DNA of 64,000 bases, from contig OZ244955.1 of assembly GCA_965222525.1 (NCBI GenBank), forward strand, positions 1,488,001-1,552,000, in the 5' to 3' direction. Below, piece after piece: positions 9,341 through 18,375 of this stretch (position 1 is its first letter; each line of letters begins with the position of its first letter). The notes under the pieces were generated by a model, which was not told where the DNA came from, did no database searches, and was given only the letters and a program-made list of their open reading frames with translations. Position numbers and translations under genes: made by a program. Source of the DNA: CBDCUF01 sp965222525. Its GTDB lineage: Bacteria; Pseudomonadota; Alphaproteobacteria; Rickettsiales; UBA8987.

Positions 9341-10469
9341 TATCTAGCAACACAGGTGCCCTTGTTCTTGATATTGTCAAATCAAAGTCTACTGGTATGT
9401 TCTTAGATCTAAAATCAGAGGCTTGTTCAAAAACATAAAATGTAGAATGCGCAGAATGATACTTTAAGTTTGGTCCAGCCTTGCCGGGTACTTTGTAATC
9501 AAGCTCAAAAGTTTCTGGATTGACAGTTACAGCAGGCAGAAAGTCATTATTAGATTTCCTAATGTCGGCTGAAATAACGTCGATGTCATTATGCTCTTTT
9601 AGAAACGTCACAACACTACCTAATACATTAATTGCAGACGTATCTAATAAATAGTTATCGGATTTTCTTGCGCCAACTAACCTAGCTTTTAATTTATGAC
9701 CTTGAGGCATAGGAGAAAGTGCATCTTCAATTTTATCATAGGTAGTGTGCTGGTCTGCATTAATAAATGCAGTCTTTTTTGTAATGGGGTCTTGTAAAAT
9801 AACGGCAACTGACTCAAAAATATCGTCTGCACCAATTTTTTTATCAGCAGAATATCCAACTTCCCCCTGTGCCACTCTATGCGCATCTTTATCTACAGGT
9901 GCGGCAAATTTTCTATAAGAATCATTGATCCTATCCCTTAAAAAATTCAAACTATTCTTTCTTACGGTTTCTGCCTTTTTTATTACTGTGCTTTCATCTG
10001 TTTTTCCTTCATCTATTTGTTGTGCATTTTCTAAGATTGCCTGATTAATTGTTGAGCTGTTAAGCATAACAATCATTTGGTATTGTATCGCACCCATTTT
10101 TAATACATCTAGGTGATGGCCAATCTTGTGCCACCCCCCAACTGCTTTTTCCAGAGATTCTATAGAATCCTGCATTTTATCTATAAATTCTTTGGGCTGA
10201 TATGGAGCGGTCACATCAAAATGCTGTTGTGATTCTTGTTTCTGTCTTTCTGAATCTTCCAGACTTTTAAATGCTTCTTTGAACTCTATAGTTTTCTCTA
10301 GGGTATTCAGACGTTGATCACGTTGTTTTTGCACTTCTGTTGCAGGAGTACGAAACCCACTAGGAAGCCGTTGGAGCAAATCTATTATTTGCTCTGTAGA
10401 TAGATTAGAGTCTACAGTTTTACCTTTTATATTCACAATATTTATAATGTCTTATTGCTTCTTGGCTTT

Positions 10470-10502
10470 GTTATACCAGAGAAATGTTACAGCTATATTA
10501 CA
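10470..10502 (-). promoter_or_regulatory. Pho-box-like promoter (member 2)
   Basis: On the minus strand, TGTAATATAGC (10492-10502) and TGTAACATTTC (10481-10491) are followed by TCTGGTATAAC, about 30 bp before the start of the interrupted gene at 10436. It is nearly identical to members 3 and 8. Confidence 0.6.
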
Positions 10503-11140
10503 GTGAAGCAAGTTTTTTCAGGAAAAATGCAATTTTTTTCATAAAACCCCGCCAGATATGGTGATTATTTATACAATTCATGTATCATGCCACGTATCAC
10601 CCCCCAAACCTGCCACCCCGCAACCTGTATTTTTCCTTCAAAATTTTTAATCTCTTTCGGGTTGAATTCCCCGCCGCTTGCGGCGGGGATCCCACTTTTT
10701 AATAACAGCCAGATATATTTGTGAGCAATGGTAGGGCTACCCTTTACTCTCTATGGTATAGGACTAGGCTTTGTCCATATAATCGGTGCATGCCAACACC
10801 ATCCAGCATTACGCAGAGCAAAAGCCACCATAAACGGAATTCCGACTAAATCCTTTGCTTTAAGTTTGGATATATCGGCAACAGGCAGTTTTGCATTTTA
10901 TAGATCCGCTATCGATTTTTTGCTTTTTAGCACCAGTAGGAGTGTCGTCTGCCAATTTCTCTTTTTTACTTAACTTACAATGCTTCACACACATACTACC
11001 CACCTAACTCATTAAAAGTCAGGGGGCAGACCCATAACAAAAAATCCACCCTAAGCTTGTCTAGACTCCTTTTGTTTTTGTGGTGGAGACAAAACAAAGG
11101 ACACAGTTGTCACGGTTTATATGGAACTAATAATTGTCTG
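10503..11140. other. Spacer with a GC palindrome and a gene remnant
   Basis: About 640 bp without an intact gene. It contains a GCCGCTTGCGGCGGGGAT palindrome at about 10670-10690 and the methyltransferase remnant listed separately. I see nothing else I can support. Confidence 0.6.
10694..10894 (-). pseudogene. Remnant of a DNA methyltransferase gene
   Basis: One minus-strand frame reads LKAKDLVGIPFMVAFALR, then NAGWCWHAPIIWTKPSPIP, an in-frame TAG, then RVKGSPTIAHKYIWLLLKS. This is the conserved stretch of beta-class N6-adenine or N4-cytosine DNA methyltransferases, usually written as K-D-L-x-GIPW-x-VAFALQ...DIIWxKPNPMPESV...AHEYIFLL. The upstream catalytic motif is missing, the frame is closed on both sides, and a palindromic repeat abuts its 3' end. 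It is a decayed fragment of a phage or restriction-type methylase. Confidence 0.7.
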
Positions 11141-12574
11141 TCAGTATCCCATACCTTCACCGACACCCTCCTGCGGGAAGGTCTGGCCGTAGAGCATCAT
11201 CACCTGCATTGCCGGCATTTCGCCGATATAGAATTCACCACCCTTATCCCGCTTGAAAACCATTTCCATATCCTTTCCATCATTGCTTATGGTCGCAACC
11301 TTGGAGAGGAAATCATAGAATTTATCCATGGTTTCTGGAGTTACCGCACTTAATTCCATCGGGATAAACATACCATGCTGCATAAGCTCCTGCTGGATAT
11401 TGGCCTGCACCGCAAGGTTATACAGAGTTACGTAATAATCGAACAAAACCCTGTAATTGGTCATTCCTAACCGCAAGTAGCCATATGGCATAGGGTCCTC
11501 TTCCTCATTCATCGTGATTTTCGCATCATTATTGATAGCCGCCAGATCGCTGGCCATCGCAAACTGTTTTACATCAATGCTGAACTTCTTCTTCCCGCCT
11601 CCCATAGCCATATTGATAGGATCACTGCCCTGTGCGGAAATATCGATATTTACAGAGGAAGATCCGCTTTTCTTGTTAATCTCGGTTGTGTAGTCGACAT
11701 AGGAAACCAGCAATTCCCGCAGATTGGCCGATATATTTTCTGCGCTTCCGCCGTCCACATCATCCCCCATATCATTGGCCTGATCTGCAAGGGCATGTAT
11801 GTCTCGTATGGTATTTTCACGGTCCCATTCGTAGAACTCGTCACTTCCCCACACCTCGTTGAAATTCATATAGAACCTGCCCTTCTTCTCATTCAGGGCC
11901 AGTTCCTTGAAATTACCACCGAAATCCATACCTTCATATGTTACCCACTTGGTATTGCTAGTGGCATCAATAAATTCCCCGCCGGCATCACGATAATCAA
12001 ATCCTGTCACCTCACCAATAATAACATCGCCTTTTTTAAATCCCTGTCCGAAATCATTGGCCGGATTGAGCATATATGAAGCCAGCATTTTCTTACCATT
12101 TACAGTAATTTTCGGCTCACTCCTGAATTTTAGCTCAAAGCTGCTTTTTTCGCCGTTTTTCTCGGAATCAAACCTGTACCCTGCCGGCAGATATACGGAA
12201 ATTTCCCTGGCAAACAGAGGGAAGCTGACCGTCAGATTGCCATTAACCGCAATATCCAGCTTGTCAACATTGAATGCGCTGAGTTCCGCTGCTTTTTCCG
12301 CCTCGCTCATCCCCTGCATATCGGAGAGCTTGCCCACGTCTGCATTGAGGGTAATTCCTCCCAGAACCACGTCGAAACTCATCGGGAAGCCGGTTACATC
12401 TACATCGCTAACTGTAAAATCAGCTCCTTCAACCATGGTAGAGGCAGTTTTTGCCTCATTTATGTTCTTCTGCACATGCTCCTTCAACTGTCCGGCACGG
12501 TAAAACCACAGTCCGGAATACGCACCTCCTAGCAAAATAACCAGTACCAGTAATATTTTAACCAGTTTTCCCAT
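11141..12574 (-). CDS. Membrane-anchored DUF2125-like protein
   Basis: A 477-residue protein with one N-terminal membrane anchor (about residues 5-27) and the rest probably in the periplasm. The segment VDVTGFPMSFDVVLGGI after the anchor resembles the G-[FW]-P-F-x-F-D motif of alphaproteobacterial DUF2125 proteins. The remainder is beta-rich with alternating hydrophobic residues. Function is unknown; AsmA-like envelope proteins have a similar build. It has its own gap from the ferredoxin gene downstream on the map. Confidence 0.7.
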   Translation of the reverse strand: MGKLVKILLVLVILLGGAYSGLWFYRAGQLKEHVQKNINEAKTASTMVEGADFTVSDVDVTGFPMSFDVVLGGITLNADVGKLSDMQGMSEAEKAAELSAFNVDKLDIAVNGNLTVSFPLFAREISVYLPAGYRFDSEKNGEKSSFELKFRSEPKITVNGKKMLASYMLNPANDFGQGFKKGDVIIGEVTGFDYRDAGGEFIDATSNTKWVTYEGMDFGGNFKELALNEKKGRFYMNFNEVWGSDEFYEWDRENTIRDIHALADQANDMGDDVDGGSAENISANLRELLVSYVDYTTEINKKSGSSSVNIDISAQGSDPINMAMGGGKKKFSIDVKQFAMASDLAAINNDAKITMNEEEDPMPYGYLRLGMTNYRVLFDYYVTLYNLAVQANIQQELMQHGMFIPMELSAVTPETMDKFYDFLSKVATISNDGKDMEMVFKRDKGGEFYIGEMPAMQVMMLYGQTFPQEGVGEGMGY

Positions 12575-12656
12575 ATTTCTCTCCTGTATTAGTGGTTAGA
12601 GTCTAGAATCTAGAATCTTGTGAAATAGATCATAAAATAAAATTCAGGATGACAGC

Positions 12657-12992
12657 CTAATCCACCATCATATTCCGTGTCGCTTCCGGAAGGAGCAGTG
12701 TAAGCCCGTCCAGCTCTTCAGTCAAGATAATCTGGCAACCCAGGCGGGAAGTGCGGGTCAGACCAAATGCCAGATCCAGCATATCCTCCTCCTCCTCGGT
12801 AGCCTCCGGCAGGCTTTTGAACACCTTCTTGTCCTCAACTACGACATGACAGGTCGAGCAGGCCAGTGACCCTTCGCACGCTCCTTCTATCGGAACATCA
12901 TTGCTATGCGCAGCCTCCAGCACAGACACTCCAACCGGAGCCTCCACCTCCTGCACCCTACCGTTTGCATGTTTAAATATAACTTTTGGCAT
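12657..12992 (-). CDS. fdx: 2Fe-2S ferredoxin of the adrenodoxin type
   Basis: A 111-residue electron carrier with the vertebrate-type cluster ligands Cys39, Cys45, Cys48 and Cys86 (CEGSLACSTC...GCQ). The acidic helix EATEEEEDMLDLAFGLT is the partner-binding region of the ISC ferredoxin group. In this family it supplies electrons for Fe-S cluster assembly. The start at 12992 gives the canonical MPKVIF N-terminus; a longer frame from 13055 has no family counterpart. The iscR-iscS genes lie 45 kb away. Confidence 0.92.
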   Translation of the reverse strand: MPKVIFKHANGRVQEVEAPVGVSVLEAAHSNDVPIEGACEGSLACSTCHVVVEDKKVFKSLPEATEEEEDMLDLAFGLTRTSRLGCQIILTEELDGLTLLLPEATRNMMVD

Positions 12993-13274
12993 ATTTTTAC
13001 TACTTTCTGCAGAAGTAACTAACCCTACATTGTCGCTTTTTTGTTGTCCATACAATATCTTTCTAAAGGAACGCCCTATGGAGTTTTTGTTTTACCGCTT
13101 CTGCTCTACAATCTTTCAGTTTATAGCTGAGGTTGTTTAGTTACGGATTCGCTATTTCTAGAAGCAGTTTCCTCTAAAACAACAGCAAACCTCCTACCGA
13201 TAAGTAAAACACACTTACCAACATATAGATTGTAGTATATTATTATCAAAAAACAACTACATATAGATATAGCT

Positions 13275-14120
13275 ATGAAAACAATCTCGAATGAACTGAA
13301 GATGCATCTGGCGGGGGAGGTGGTGACACTGGCTACCTGCTGGAAGCTTGCCCTGACTAACGGTACGGTAATGGGCTTTACCGACCATGACCGTGATATA
13401 AATTTTGAAAGCATTTTATATAAAGCCGCTACAGGATTTACCCCGACCGCTATCAGGAATAGTGCCGATCTGGCGGTGGATAACCTGGATATCGAAGGTA
13501 TGCTCGATTCCAGTGCAATTACCGATGAGGATATCAATGCGGGGCTATATGACTTCGCGGAAATCGAGATTTTCCAAGTGAATTATACCGATTTGACGCA
13601 GGGGAGTTTAAAATTGCGCCGTGGCTGGATTGGAGAAGTTACACTCGGCCGTGGGCAGTTTATAGCAGAAGTGCGCGGACTTACCCAGCGTTTGTCCAAA
13701 ACCATTGGTGATTTATTCTCACCTTCCTGTCGGGCTAATCTGGGGGATATAAAATGCGGGGTGGATCTGGCTCCTTTCACTAAAACCGGCACAATTACTT
13801 CCGTTACCGATAACCGTGTATTTGCCGATAGCGGGCGCACGGAAGTGGCAGGATTCTTCGATTTCGGCAAGATTACATTTACCAGCGGGAATAATAACGG
13901 GCTGAGTATGGAGGTTAAGGTTTTTTCTGCGGGTGGAGATATGGAATTGATGTTACCCATGGCCTATGATGTGCAGATTGGCGATAATTACTCGATTATT
14001 GCCGGATGCGACAAAACCTTCGATACCTGCAAAAACCGGTTCAATAATGTCATAAATTTCCGTGGTGAGCCACATGTCCCTGGTACCGATGAAATATTCA
14101 AAACCGCCGGAACACGGTGA
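13275..14120 (+). CDS. GTA/phage tail-associated protein, DUF2163 (gp13-like)
   Basis: A 281-residue protein matching the DUF2163/phage BR0599 family, best known as gene 13 of the Rhodobacter gene transfer agent. The pattern includes ATCWKLALTNGTVMGFTDHDRDI near the N-terminus, RRGWIGEVTLGRGQFIAEVRGL in the middle, and the Cys-bearing SPSCRANLGDIKCGVDL and AGCDKTFDTCKNRFNNVINFRGEP typical of the C-terminal half. It overlaps the next gene, the cell-wall peptidase, as in GTA clusters. No other GTA structural genes adjoin, so the cluster is dispersed or degraded. Confidence 0.88.
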   Translation: MKTISNELKMHLAGEVVTLATCWKLALTNGTVMGFTDHDRDINFESILYKAATGFTPTAIRNSADLAVDNLDIEGMLDSSAITDEDINAGLYDFAEIEIFQVNYTDLTQGSLKLRRGWIGEVTLGRGQFIAEVRGLTQRLSKTIGDLFSPSCRANLGDIKCGVDLAPFTKTGTITSVTDNRVFADSGRTEVAGFFDFGKITFTSGNNNGLSMEVKVFSAGGDMELMLPMAYDVQIGDNYSIIAGCDKTFDTCKNRFNNVINFRGEPHVPGTDEIFKTAGTR

Positions 14121-14634
14121 GGATTGTAACTCCATAGCAGTAAGCCGCACGGAAATAATTGCCGAAGCGCGAGAGTGGGTCGGAACACGGTTTCATCATC
14201 AGGGAAGGCTTAAGGCAGGTGATAGAAGTAGCGCTGGTAAACATAAAGGTGGGTGCGACTGTATTGGCCTGATTATGGGTGTTGCCAGAAAACTTAACCT
14301 CACCGACAAAAACGGTATCCCGCTAAACCGGTATGACTGTACTGATTATAGCCGTGAACCTGATGGAAATTTTCTACGTGAGATGTTATCGCAACACCTT
14401 ACAGAAATTCCACTATCTGATATTAAACCTGCCGATATACTTTTGTTCCGTTTTGTCGACAACCCGCAGCATGTAGGAATTGTCAGCAATTATCTTCATT
14501 CCGCTCAAAAATCTTCCAAACAACACAATTTAGGCATAATCCACTGCTATGTTCAGGCAAGAAGAGTAGTAGAGCACCTGCTGGATGAAAACTGGCAAAA
14601 GAGAATTGTTGCCTCTTACTCGTTATTTTTGTAG
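14062..14634 (+). CDS. NlpC/P60 cell-wall hydrolase, GTA gp14-like
   Basis: A 190-residue NlpC/P60-type peptidase. The catalytic cysteine lies in GGCDCIGLIMGVAR and a histidine in NPQHVGIVSNY, with ADILLFRF between. TEIIAEAREWVGTRFHHQGRLK is the usual family N-terminus. It directly follows and overlaps the DUF2163 gene, which is the gp13-gp14 order of the Rhodobacter-type GTA, where it helps the particle cross the cell wall. The start is uncertain: GTG at 14062, ATG at 14074 or ATG at 14089 are all possible. Confidence 0.85.
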   Translation: MVSHMSLVPMKYSKPPEHGEDCNSIAVSRTEIIAEAREWVGTRFHHQGRLKAGDRSSAGKHKGGCDCIGLIMGVARKLNLTDKNGIPLNRYDCTDYSREPDGNFLREMLSQHLTEIPLSDIKPADILLFRFVDNPQHVGIVSNYLHSAQKSSKQHNLGIIHCYVQARRVVEHLLDENWQKRIVASYSLFL

Positions 14635-14705
14635 CTTATCAAGTGAGTTTAGAGTTTAAGGTACAGGCGACCTATTTCCTCTGTGTAATACAGGAGTATT
14701 ATTTA

Positions 14706-15431
14706 ATGAAGAAATGTGAAAATGATAAAGGATTTACTTTGGTAGAGCTGGCTGTAGTGCTAGTAATTGTTGGAGCTATGATAGGGGGCATCCTATTTGG
14801 TCGTGAGATGATAATAGAGTCTAGACTAAGATCTGCGCTTAAGCAGATAGAAGAACTCAAATCCTCTATTATAACCTTCCAAGACTACTATAATTATTTG
14901 CCGGGAGACTTACACATAGCTACTCGGTATTGGCCTGGAGAAACAGCAGATGGTGATGGCAATGGATATGTAGATGATATTCCCGCTCGTAGGGAAGATA
15001 CCAGGGTGGCTGAACATCTTGTGTTGGCAGATATGATAGATGGTCATTATATTGGTGGATTGTCTGGCGGACAGGTTGTGCCGGGAGTTAATATTCCGAA
15101 AACAGATGTAAAAAAGGCAGGTAAAAGTACAGGGGTATGGTTTGTACGGTTTGAGAATAGTGGTGCGGGGACTATAGTGGGCAATGGTATTGTATTTGGC
15201 GGATATAACAATATGGATAATTTATATGGTTACATATTTAGTGGTGCTGAAGCGATGTTAATGGAACAGAAGCTTGGTGATGATGAAAAACCCCGTTCAG
15301 GAAAAGTTTGGGCAGTGGGTGATCACCCAAAATGCTATCATAAAGTACTGAATACTTATAACCTGAGTAAAAAAGATCCTAGTTGTGTACTTGCAATCTG
15401 GTGGCCTAACAATCCGTCTGCAAGTTTTTAG
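14706..15431 (+). CDS. Type IV pilin-like (pseudopilin) protein
   Basis: A 241-residue protein with a textbook prepilin signal: a short charged leader (MKKCENDKG) cut before Phe, then the hydrophobic helix FTLVELAVVLVIVGAMIGGI with Glu at position 5. The body contains an acidic DGDGNGYVDD segment that could bind calcium, as in type II secretion major pseudopilins. AGGAG precedes the ATG at 14706. No pilus assembly genes adjoin. It could be part of a type IV pilus, competence or secretion pseudopilus. Confidence 0.85.
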   Translation: MKKCENDKGFTLVELAVVLVIVGAMIGGILFGREMIIESRLRSALKQIEELKSSIITFQDYYNYLPGDLHIATRYWPGETADGDGNGYVDDIPARREDTRVAEHLVLADMIDGHYIGGLSGGQVVPGVNIPKTDVKKAGKSTGVWFVRFENSGAGTIVGNGIVFGGYNNMDNLYGYIFSGAEAMLMEQKLGDDEKPRSGKVWAVGDHPKCYHKVLNTYNLSKKDPSCVLAIWWPNNPSASF

Positions 15432-15440
15432 GAAGGTGGT

Positions 15441-16643
15441 TTACTTGATAGTAGAACTAAGCTGTAATACGGTTTGAGCGGCCTTGATGCTTGGTGTAAT
15501 GTCAGGATGGGAGAGCTGTTCTAGGGCAGGCGTTGTTTGAGATAGTTGGCTCTGGCGGGCAATCTTGTTTTCCAGTAATTCCTGTAATTTTTCTGATAAA
15601 TTTTTTGCAGTACATTGCTCTTGTAATAATTCTGGGATAACTTCTTTATCCAGAATGATGTTGGCCAGATTGACATAATTCACCTTTATCATCCGCTTTA
15701 GCAGCCATGCGGAAAATCCATTTACTTTATAGGCAACAACCATAGGGACGCTGGCTATAGCCACTTCCAGACTGCCGGTGCCGGATTTGACCAGCGCTGC
15801 GTCACTGGCTGCCAGTGCATGCTTTTTCTGTGTTTTGTCTGATACAACTATGGCTTTCACCGGCCAGTCTGCGGTTTCATCCTGCAATTTCTGTTCAAAT
15901 CTTCTGGTTGACAGAATCACTACGGACAATTCAGGTATTGTTCCGGCAAGTATTTTTACAGTATCGGCAAATATCGGCAACAGGCGCTTCAACTCGCCGG
16001 AGCGGCTGCCAGGCATCAGGGCAAGTACAGGTGCATTGGTTGCAATATTGTTCTGCTTACGAAATTCTGTCCCGTCGCCACCTGCCATATCCTCCTCTAC
16101 TATAGGATGACCGATAAAAGTACAGGGCAGCCCGACCCGTTCAAAGTAAGGAGGTTCAAATGGCAGCAATACCATAAGATGATCATATATTTTCGCAATT
16201 TTTTCTGCCCTTTTCGGTTTATATGCCCATACGGTCGGTGCAACATAATGTATAAGCTTCAGCCGGTTTTCCGCTGCTATACTGTTTGCCTCCTCATATT
16301 TACGGATTTTCCTTGCAACACGGTTACAAAATGCAGGAGCATCAATAGTAACCACTACATCCGGCTGCAGCTGTATAATTTCCTCTACGGTCTGGTTGAT
16401 TCTGCGGAAAATATTTGGGATATGCGGGAGAATCTCAACAAAGCCGATAAGTGAAAGCTCTTCCATAGGGAATATGCTCTGCATTTCCTGCGCCTGCATT
16501 CTCTCACCACCTATTCCGTGAAATTGCAAGCCATCGGAAGAGGGTGGGGGAGAGTGCTGCAACTCACTTTTCAACGCAGCCATCAGCTTTGCCCCAAGCG
16601 CATCACCCGAAGCTTCCCCGGTAATTATAAATATTTTTGGCAT
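15441..16643 (-). CDS. lpxB: Lipid-A-disaccharide synthase
   Basis: LpxB (glycosyltransferase family 19) joins UDP-diacylglucosamine and lipid X into the lipid A disaccharide at the inner membrane. The 400-residue protein has IITGEASGDALGAKLM at the N-terminus, FHGIGGERM, IDAPAFCNRVARKIRK, HYVAPTVWAYKPKRAEKI and KSGTGSLEVAIASVPMVVAYK, all family hallmarks. The other lpx gene here, lpxD, is at 31.5 kb, so the pathway genes are dispersed. Confidence 0.95.
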   Translation of the reverse strand: MPKIFIITGEASGDALGAKLMAALKSELQHSPPPSSDGLQFHGIGGERMQAQEMQSIFPMEELSLIGFVEILPHIPNIFRRINQTVEEIIQLQPDVVVTIDAPAFCNRVARKIRKYEEANSIAAENRLKLIHYVAPTVWAYKPKRAEKIAKIYDHLMVLLPFEPPYFERVGLPCTFIGHPIVEEDMAGGDGTEFRKQNNIATNAPVLALMPGSRSGELKRLLPIFADTVKILAGTIPELSVVILSTRRFEQKLQDETADWPVKAIVVSDKTQKKHALAASDAALVKSGTGSLEVAIASVPMVVAYKVNGFSAWLLKRMIKVNYVNLANIILDKEVIPELLQEQCTAKNLSEKLQELLENKIARQSQLSQTTPALEQLSHPDITPSIKAAQTVLQLSSTIK

Positions 16644-17041
16644 TTGATAGAAATAGATTATGTCATTCCAGACGTTAGACGAGTAGGAAAATCTTCGATT
16701 TTCCGTCAGGAGTCTTACGATGTGGAATCCAGCTATGTGCTAGCGTCACTGTCATGCTGAACTCGTTTCAGCATCCATCTATCCAATGACGATATCCTGA
16801 TGGTAATTTCCAGACTTTGTATTTTGAAAGTATAGCTATATAATCATCAAGATTCTGAAAAATGGATCCCGAAATAGCAAAAGTACGGCTTTTGCCGGGA
16901 TGACAACAAACTGCTAGCTCCGTTCTGGATCCCACATAGCTTATTTTCTTAGCTGCATCAATAGATGCAGAGAAAATATAGCTTCTGGGATAACAACCCA
17001 CTGAACTCCGAACTCCGGCTTCCGGACTCTGAACCCTCATA
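16644..17041. repeat. Spacer made of interspersed palindromes
   Basis: About 400 bp with no gene. 16661-16732 is a palindromic unit (TGTCATTCCAGACGTTAGAC to ATGTGGAATCCAG) whose relative lies reversed at 41791-41855, inside 23S insertion 5. About 16750-16800 is a TGTCATGCTGAACTCG-type palindrome. About 16912-16990 is a unit with arms around GGATCCCACATAGCTTATTTT and GAAAATATAGCTTCTGGGA, matched at 41698-41763. Confidence 0.65.
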
Positions 17042-18247
17042 TTACCACTCACCCAGAGTCTCTTCTGTATGTTCTGATATAATGGAGAGGAAATGCGACA
17101 GGTTAGGTACATCTTTTCCTTTAGCATCATCGGTTATACGTCTCATAAGAGCAAATAAATCCTCCCTGGCCTTTTTGGTACTATCCTTTTTCGCTTCACG
17201 GTCAATATCGCGGATAGCGATGATAATAAGCTGCACCGCCTCAAACATCTTGGGAGGCAGTTTCGCCCTGTTATATAGAGCCTTCAAGCCGGCATCAGGG
17301 TCGGAAACCAGCTTGCGTACATTGGAATATGGCACACCGGTCATACGTGACATGCTGATTTCAAATAATGCCCTGTGCCCCATGGTGAGAGCAGAAAGCG
17401 GAGTCATACGTCCAATCTGCTCCAGCCCGTCCAGTAATTGCGTTAATTTCCCATGCACGGGATGTAGATAGTCTACCAAATCACCACTTTCTTCAAGGTC
17501 ATCTACAAGTTCCATCAGTTCTTCATCAATCTTCTGCTTGCTCATGAACTTGAGTGCGGCTATCTGCCCGCTTTCCCTGAAGAACGTATTTATATCCTTA
17601 AATGAATGACTGTATTTTTCCTCCAGCTTTTTTTGTAAAGCCTCGGATACCTTGACAGTCATACGTTCCAGAACGCTAGTAGGTAATGAGCCGCGGGTAA
17701 TCATCGAATCGACAATCAATTCACTTTCCCTGAAAGTATCAACTGCCTTATTATAACTGACCTCGGAGATTTCCGCGCCTTCATTCTCAATAAGGCTATG
17801 CACGACCTGCTCATTTCCTTTGTCAATAAGGGCAGCCGAGACTTTCTCCGGAACCTCCTTGCGCTTGCTTATTGCCAGATGCCTTGATATCTGCTCCGTA
17901 GATTGCACCAGCTCTACCAGATCATCATCGGTAATAACTTCGGAAAACTCCAGCACCGGCAATGCGACCTCTTCCAGATCCCTTGCTAGCGGCAAAATAA
18001 CATCCCGAGGAACAGAACGGCTATGCATAATATTTTCTGCAAGTGCCTTGCGTACTTCTACCTCCGCCTGCCTAAGTAACAGCTTAAAGATATCTTCGGC
18101 TAGACTGACCTGCTCACCGGAAAATTCCTTGGAGTTATAGTGATGGGAAATTTTCTCAATAACCTGAATTTTGGACTCGGCATCAGGATTCTCCATAAGA
18201 GCCTTGATATCCTCCTGGGATAGCTTGTTTTCCTGATTATCTGCCAT
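17042..18247 (-). CDS. DUF2336 protein, copy 1
   Basis: A 401-residue, wholly helical, soluble protein of the alphaproteobacterial DUF2336 family, whose function is not established. The repeat-like core contains VLEFSEVITDDDLVELVQSTEQISRHLAISKR, also present in slightly altered form in the adjacent gene, so the two arose by tandem duplication. The start at 18247 (MADNQENK) is preferred over an upstream frame. A HEAT-like scaffold role is plausible from the fold pattern only. Confidence 0.85.
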   Translation of the reverse strand: MADNQENKLSQEDIKALMENPDAESKIQVIEKISHHYNSKEFSGEQVSLAEDIFKLLLRQAEVEVRKALAENIMHSRSVPRDVILPLARDLEEVALPVLEFSEVITDDDLVELVQSTEQISRHLAISKRKEVPEKVSAALIDKGNEQVVHSLIENEGAEISEVSYNKAVDTFRESELIVDSMITRGSLPTSVLERMTVKVSEALQKKLEEKYSHSFKDINTFFRESGQIAALKFMSKQKIDEELMELVDDLEESGDLVDYLHPVHGKLTQLLDGLEQIGRMTPLSALTMGHRALFEISMSRMTGVPYSNVRKLVSDPDAGLKALYNRAKLPPKMFEAVQLIIIAIRDIDREAKKDSTKKAREDLFALMRRITDDAKGKDVPNLSHFLSIISEHTEETLGEW

Positions 18248-18375
18248 TATGTAAAAACCTATCTGACTATTCCGTTCGATTATAAATAAAATCAAAAATA
18301 TATTTATTCAATATATGTTTTTGTGGAACAAAATTTTCCGGAGATATGTAAAGAAAAAGTAGCAGTTTTGCCGAA

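Larger units (their letters stand above)
7975..10436 (-). pseudogene. Lineage-specific gene interrupted by an IS5-type element
   Basis: The two coding pieces, 9341-10436 (5' part) and 7975-8506 (3' part), share an 8-bp flanking repeat. Removing the insertion and one repeat copy leaves exactly 1620 bp in frame, a 539-residue protein with no internal stop, so the disruption is recent. The product is hydrophilic and rich in predicted helix and coiled coil, with no recognisable domain or signal peptide. A Pho-box-like promoter precedes it, placing it with the other candidate effectors. A truncated product reading into the insertion is possible. Confidence 0.8.

Noticed and set aside
10728..10973. 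81-residue plus-strand frame in the spacer
   Set aside because: It is antisense to the methyltransferase remnant and has no recognisable features.
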